In this document: piece by piece, positions 5,916 through 8,674 of the stretch | Layout of the letters: every line of letters starts with the position of its first letter | Numbering within the stretch: position 1 is the stretch's first letter | Assembly (NCBI GenBank): GCA_049965935.1 | Contig: JBMFVP010000062.1 | Coordinates: forward strand, 1 to 8,674 | Reading direction: 5' to 3' | Source of the DNA: Thermocladium sp049965935 | GTDB lineage: Archaea; Thermoproteota; Thermoprotei; Thermoproteales; Thermocladiaceae | Length of the DNA: 8,674 nt | Made by a program: the position numbers and the translations under genes | Notes under the pieces: generated by a model | Seen by the model: only the letters and a program-made list of their open reading frames with translations | Told to the model about the DNA's origin: nothing | Databases searched by the model: none

Positions 5916-6401
5916 ATGGCGAAGAGTTTGTACTACTATATAGGGGATCAATGGAGGAGGGCTAGGAACAGCGTTATTTGGGGTGTAGTTAGGCAGAGAA
6001 TGTTGATTTGGAGACGGGAACCAACGGTTACTAGAATCGATAAACCGACTCGACTAGATAAGGCCAGAAAGTATGGCTATAGGGCCAGGCCTGGCATTGT
6101 GATTGCTCGAGTAAAGGTGAGCAGGGGAACCATGAATAAGGAGAGGCCCAGCAGCGGTCGCAGGCCAAAGAGGATGGGGGTTTATGGATACACCACTTAC
6201 CGCAGCGCCCAATTAATAGCTGAAGCAAGGGCTGCCAGAAAATTCCCAAACATGGAGGTCCTCGGCTCCTATTGGGTTGGGGAGGATGGCATATATAGGT
6301 ACTTTGAGGTAGTGCTTGTCTCCCGGGAATCAACTAATGCAATCATTAATAAGAGAAGATTGCTTGACCGTAGGGCTAGGCTCCTAAACAAGCTAAAGTA
6401 A
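5916..6401 (+). CDS. rpl15e: 50S ribosomal protein eL15 (L15e)
   Basis: Large-subunit ribosomal protein that contacts 23S rRNA. The family pattern is clear: MAKSLYYYIGDQW at the start, IWRREPTVTRIDKPTRLDKARKYGYRARPG, a basic loop ending RRPKRMGVYGY, then AEARAARKFPN and EVLGSYWVGEDGIYRYFEVVLV. It has only 161 residues, against about 185-195 in most archaea as I recall them. The usual C-terminal tail with HRGR..RGLTSAG is missing and replaced by a short basic helix, INKRRLLDRRARLLNKLK. Neither of the other two frames near 6320-6400 encodes the missing tail, so a simple frameshift is unlikely. The probable Rpp30 gene follows 17 bases later, a linkage seen in other archaea. Confidence 0.93.
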   Translation: MAKSLYYYIGDQWRRARNSVIWGVVRQRMLIWRREPTVTRIDKPTRLDKARKYGYRARPGIVIARVKVSRGTMNKERPSSGRRPKRMGVYGYTTYRSAQLIAEARAARKFPNMEVLGSYWVGEDGIYRYFEVVLVSRESTNAIINKRRLLDRRARLLNKLK

Positions 6402-6418
6402 TTTAGCGTTGATTAGTC

Positions 6419-6985
6419 GTGGCGAAGGGACTGGTTGAATTCGACTTAAGGAATCACTCATTTTATATCGACAAAGTATTAATGAGGCTCGGTTATATTG
6501 CCGCAGTATCGCCCAAGCCAAGCGGTCCCTGGGACCTATTGGTGTTGAGTAAGGTGGAGAGAGGAAGGGGGCGGTTAATGGAGATAGCTGCAGTTAAGGC
6601 TCCAGATAGATTCCGGCTTAATAAGTATATATATAGGAGGGACATTGATGTGGTGACCGTTATTCCTGGATCAGCGGTGCCTAGCAAGGCTCAATTAAGG
6701 GCATTGGCTGGCCAGGGAAAGGCCGTTGAGGTGGTTATAGGCGATTTTATCAGGCTCGATCCAGGCGGATTAATTCGTGTGCTGGACCTAATGGAGGACG
6801 TTAAGGGGCTCACGTTGATTTTTTCCCAGGGAGTCACAGATCTCAGGAGCGTGAAGAATCCCATGGATATATTGAATTACTTAGATGCATTGACTGGGCG
6901 GAGGCGTCCCTGGGTTGATCCATTACTGCGATCGCCGCTGGACTACTTGGTGGATGTTATGTATAGGAGAGGCATCTGCTTCTGA
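6419..6985 (+). CDS. rnp3: Ribonuclease P protein component 3 (Rpp30), probable
   Basis: Rpp30 is a TIM-barrel-like protein that, with Pop5, supports the catalytic domain of RNase P RNA in removing tRNA 5' leaders. The 188-residue protein has an early FDLRNH strand, the MRLGYIAAV segment and a repeated strand-helix pattern. Its best match is the C-terminal GVTDLRSVKNPMDILNYLDAL...DPLLRSPLDYL, which fits the family's LRSPYDVINLL...NPxxIL ending. Overall similarity is weak, so the call leans on this ending and on position directly after rpl15e, where rnp3 sits in other archaea. It is somewhat shorter than usual (about 200-230). The start is GTG; an in-frame stop lies just upstream. A weak GTTGAT at 6408-6413 could be a Shine-Dalgarno site. 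It is probably co-transcribed with rpl15e. Confidence 0.68.
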   Translation: MAKGLVEFDLRNHSFYIDKVLMRLGYIAAVSPKPSGPWDLLVLSKVERGRGRLMEIAAVKAPDRFRLNKYIYRRDIDVVTVIPGSAVPSKAQLRALAGQGKAVEVVIGDFIRLDPGGLIRVLDLMEDVKGLTLIFSQGVTDLRSVKNPMDILNYLDALTGRRRPWVDPLLRSPLDYLVDVMYRRGICF

Positions 6986-6996
6986 TATAGGAATTT

Positions 6997-7009
6997 AGTT
7001 TTTAATTCC
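6997..7009 (+). promoter_or_regulatory. TATA box of the sirtuin gene
   Basis: GTTTTTAATT at 6998-7007 is centred about 25 bases before the GTG at 7028, which supports that GTG as the start of a leaderless mRNA. Confidence 0.5.
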
Positions 7010-7027
7010 CTCCATAATAATTATTGC

Positions 7028-7783
7028 GTGGAGTGCAGTGAATTGGCTCGTGAAGCTGCGAACCTATTGAGGCGAAGTAGGTACGCAATCGCATTCACTG
7101 GGGCCGGGATAAGCACTGAGAGTGGGATACCTGATTTTCGGGGACCCAATGGACTTTGGAGAAGGTTTGATCCGTCGATATCCAGCATAGATTATTTTAG
7201 GCGAGATCCACGTGGTTTCTGGAAATTCTATTCATCTAGATTCAAATCAATCCATGGAGCTAAGCCGAATGCTGCCCATATTGCGTTAGCTAAGCTTGAG
7301 CAACTTGGCTTAATTAAGGCCGTGATAACGCAAAATATTGATGGGCTTCACTTAGATGCGGGGAATCATAGAGTAATTGAGCTTCATGGATCATCCAGGA
7401 CGGCGAGATGCACTAGGTGCGGTAATCAAGTTAGGTTCGAGGAAGCAATTAAAATATATGAGGAAACGGGAGATGCTCCTCATTGCTCTTGTGGAGGTAT
7501 CTATAAGCCTGACGTAGTTCTATTTGGAGAACCGGTCACTAGGCTGGAGGAAGCAATGAGTGAAGCGAGGAGAAGCGATTTAATATTAGTCATTGGTTCA
7601 TCCCTCACCGTTTATCCTGCATCCCTTATACCCCTTGCCGTAATTAATGGTGGTGGATCATTGATAATAATTAACATGGAACCGACTCCATATGATGAAT
7701 ACTCCAACATAGTGATGAATTGCTCAGCTGGGGAAGCAATGACTAATGTGCTTAAATATATTGAAAATATGGCAAGTCCTTGA
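7028..7783 (+). CDS. sir2: NAD-dependent protein deacylase, sirtuin (Sir2) family
   Basis: Removes acetyl or acyl groups from protein lysines using NAD+, in the cytoplasm; in other crenarchaea one target is the chromatin protein Alba. The 251 residues hold the full Rossmann set: TGAGISTESGIPDFRG (24-39), TQNIDGLH (101-108), the catalytic His120 in ELHGS, and GSSLTVYPAS near the end. A zinc module is formed by CTRC (128-131) and Cys153 with Cys155. The second knuckle is CxC rather than the usual CxxC. FYSSR carries Tyr68 and Arg71, the YxxR pair that in SIRT5 and CobB binds acidic acyl groups, so desuccinylase or demalonylase activity is possible. The start is GTG, supported by TATA spacing. 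It follows rnp3 by 42 bases. Confidence 0.93.
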   Translation: MECSELAREAANLLRRSRYAIAFTGAGISTESGIPDFRGPNGLWRRFDPSISSIDYFRRDPRGFWKFYSSRFKSIHGAKPNAAHIALAKLEQLGLIKAVITQNIDGLHLDAGNHRVIELHGSSRTARCTRCGNQVRFEEAIKIYEETGDAPHCSCGGIYKPDVVLFGEPVTRLEEAMSEARRSDLILVIGSSLTVYPASLIPLAVINGGGSLIIINMEPTPYDEYSNIVMNCSAGEAMTNVLKYIENMASP

Positions 7784-7792
7784 GCTCGCTAA

Positions 7793-7806
7793 GGATAAAA
7801 AGGATA
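7793..7806 (+). promoter_or_regulatory. Possible TATA box of the transporter gene
   Basis: GGATAAAAAGG at 7793-7803 lies about 29 bases before the ATG at 7827. This is roughly leaderless spacing; the box is weaker than others in the window. Confidence 0.4.
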
Positions 7807-7826
7807 TCAATAAAGCATTTTTACTT

Positions 7827-8674
7827 ATGTCTGTTTTCATCGAGGACTCCATAGTGCTGGCATTAACTTACGGATTGATAGCGGCACGAGGCACTAGGCT
7901 TGGGCTTCAGCCATGGGCAGCCATGCTCCTTGGCGCCTCGCTCACAATATTAATGGGCATAGTGCCTCCAAGCGATGCATTCTCAGCAATTAATCTAGAT
8001 GTGATACTATTTCTTATTTCATTGTTTACAATAGCCTCAGCCCTTGAGGTAAGCGGCTTTCTGAGCTACGTTGCTTATAGATTGGTCGTATCAAGCAAGA
8101 GCCCTGCTGAGCTAGTGTCTAGGGTTTTTCTATCGTCAGCGGTGTTATCGATGTTCTTAACCAATGATGGAGTGGCGGGCAGCATGGCGCCGATGATTGC
8201 TTCCATGCAGAAGCAAGTAAGGTTTGATGCAAAACCGCTCCTCTATTCACTTGCATTTGGTGTAACCATAGGCAGCGTTGCTTTGCCTATAGGTAATCCA
8301 CAGAACCTCCTTATAGCGCTGGATTCAGGCATAGCTAGGCCATTTATTGAATTCATTATTTTCCTTCTTCCCCCAACATTGATTAATTTAGTCATAACTA
8401 CGCCAATATTGATATATATGTTTAGGGCCGGCAAACAATCGATTAAGATAGAGATGATAGATCCTCCTAGTTTCGATAGGAGGTTAACATATGCAGCATT
8501 ATCTGCATTAGGCGTGTTGATGCCGCTATACGTACTCATGGATGTGATACCTATGCCCACATACATTACACCAGTAACTGTATCTCTTGGTGCAGCATCC
8601 CTTCTCTATGCATATACTGAAAAGAGGCGGGAAGTAGTTATGAACCTGGATTGGTCTACTATTTTATTCTTCAT
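7827..8674 (+). CDS. ArsB/NhaD-type ion transporter (ion transporter superfamily), 3' truncated by window
   Basis: An open frame from ATG 7827 runs 282 codons to the window edge without a stop, so the end is missing. The product is an integral membrane protein: hydrophobic segments are visible at roughly residues 9-47 (two), 57-85, 100-115, 140-165, 175-200 and 222-265. Family markers are FLTNDGVAGSMAPM near residue 110 (compare the ANDGAALILTP of ArsB) and GSVALPIGNPQNLLIA near 150. The frame ends in NLDWSTILFF, which in the family starts the second half-repeat (VDWSTLLFF). Members export arsenite, exchange Na+ for H+ or carry organic anions; the substrate cannot be told here. There is no arsenic-resistance gene beside it. 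It starts 43 bases after the sirtuin gene. Confidence 0.82.
   Translation, partial: MSVFIEDSIVLALTYGLIAARGTRLGLQPWAAMLLGASLTILMGIVPPSDAFSAINLDVILFLISLFTIASALEVSGFLSYVAYRLVVSSKSPAELVSRVFLSSAVLSMFLTNDGVAGSMAPMIASMQKQVRFDAKPLLYSLAFGVTIGSVALPIGNPQNLLIALDSGIARPFIEFIIFLLPPTLINLVITTPILIYMFRAGKQSIKIEMIDPPSFDRRLTYAALSALGVLMPLYVLMDVIPMPTYITPVTVSLGAASLLYAYTEKRREVVMNLDWSTILFF

Noticed and set aside
7691..7730. Two C-box words (ATGATGA, GTGATGA) about 20 bases apart inside the sirtuin gene
   Set aside because: No CTGA lies between or after them at sRNA spacing, and the stretch is well explained as coding sequence.
8243..8566. 107-codon minus-strand frame near the window end
   Set aside because: It lies opposite the transporter gene, whose + strand frame is open for 282 codons with clear family motifs.

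Overview
The window looks like the chromosome of a hyperthermophilic crenarchaeon of the Thermoproteales, probably near Caldivirga, Vulcanisaeta or Thermocladium; the genus is a guess. The grounds are an archaeal-type 23S rRNA end, a 5S rRNA gene unlinked from the 23S gene, TATA boxes centred about 26 bases before start codons (leaderless mRNAs), an fba-pfp gene pair like that of Thermoproteus tenax, a C/D box guide RNA and archaeal translation genes. No insertion sequence, CRISPR array, tRNA or phage gene was found. It reads as ordinary core chromosome with some divergent proteins and compact gene packing.

Layout. Bases 1 to about 378 are the 3' end of 23S rRNA, from the A-loop through the peptidyl-transferase loop and the sarcin-ricin loop. 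Next on the + strand come dph6 (diphthamide synthesis on EF-2) and a divergent pus10 (tRNA pseudouridine synthase), whose promoter sits on the dph6 stop codon. On the - strand follow a C/D box sRNA (2328-2382), a winged-helix regulator (2377-2886) and 5S rRNA (about 2997-3128). The 5S gene diverges from a DUF2848 gene (3395-3994) across about 270 bases without a gene.

The second half is all + strand. It holds fba-pfp (archaeal class I fructose-bisphosphate aldolase and PPi-dependent phosphofructokinase), then rpl15e-rnp3 (ribosomal protein eL15 and a probable RNase P Rpp30 subunit). A sirtuin deacylase follows, and then the first 282 codons of an ArsB/NhaD-type ion transporter cut by the window edge.

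How they fit together: 23S, 5S, eL15, Dph6, Pus10, the guide RNA and Rpp30 all serve ribosome or tRNA production and function. fba-pfp supplies the reversible central step of glycolysis and gluconeogenesis. Most single or first genes carry their own TATA box at leaderless spacing, while pfp, an internal operon gene, has a Shine-Dalgarno sequence instead.

The points most worth a second look are the sRNA whose C box contains the regulator's stop codon, with a guide partly complementary to the peptidyl-transferase loop in this same window; a Pus10 whose catalytic motif has lost its Gly-Arg; an eL15 lacking the usual C-terminal tail; and a short Rpp30 in a lineage known for minimal RNase P. I did not find convincing evidence of a wholly new system.
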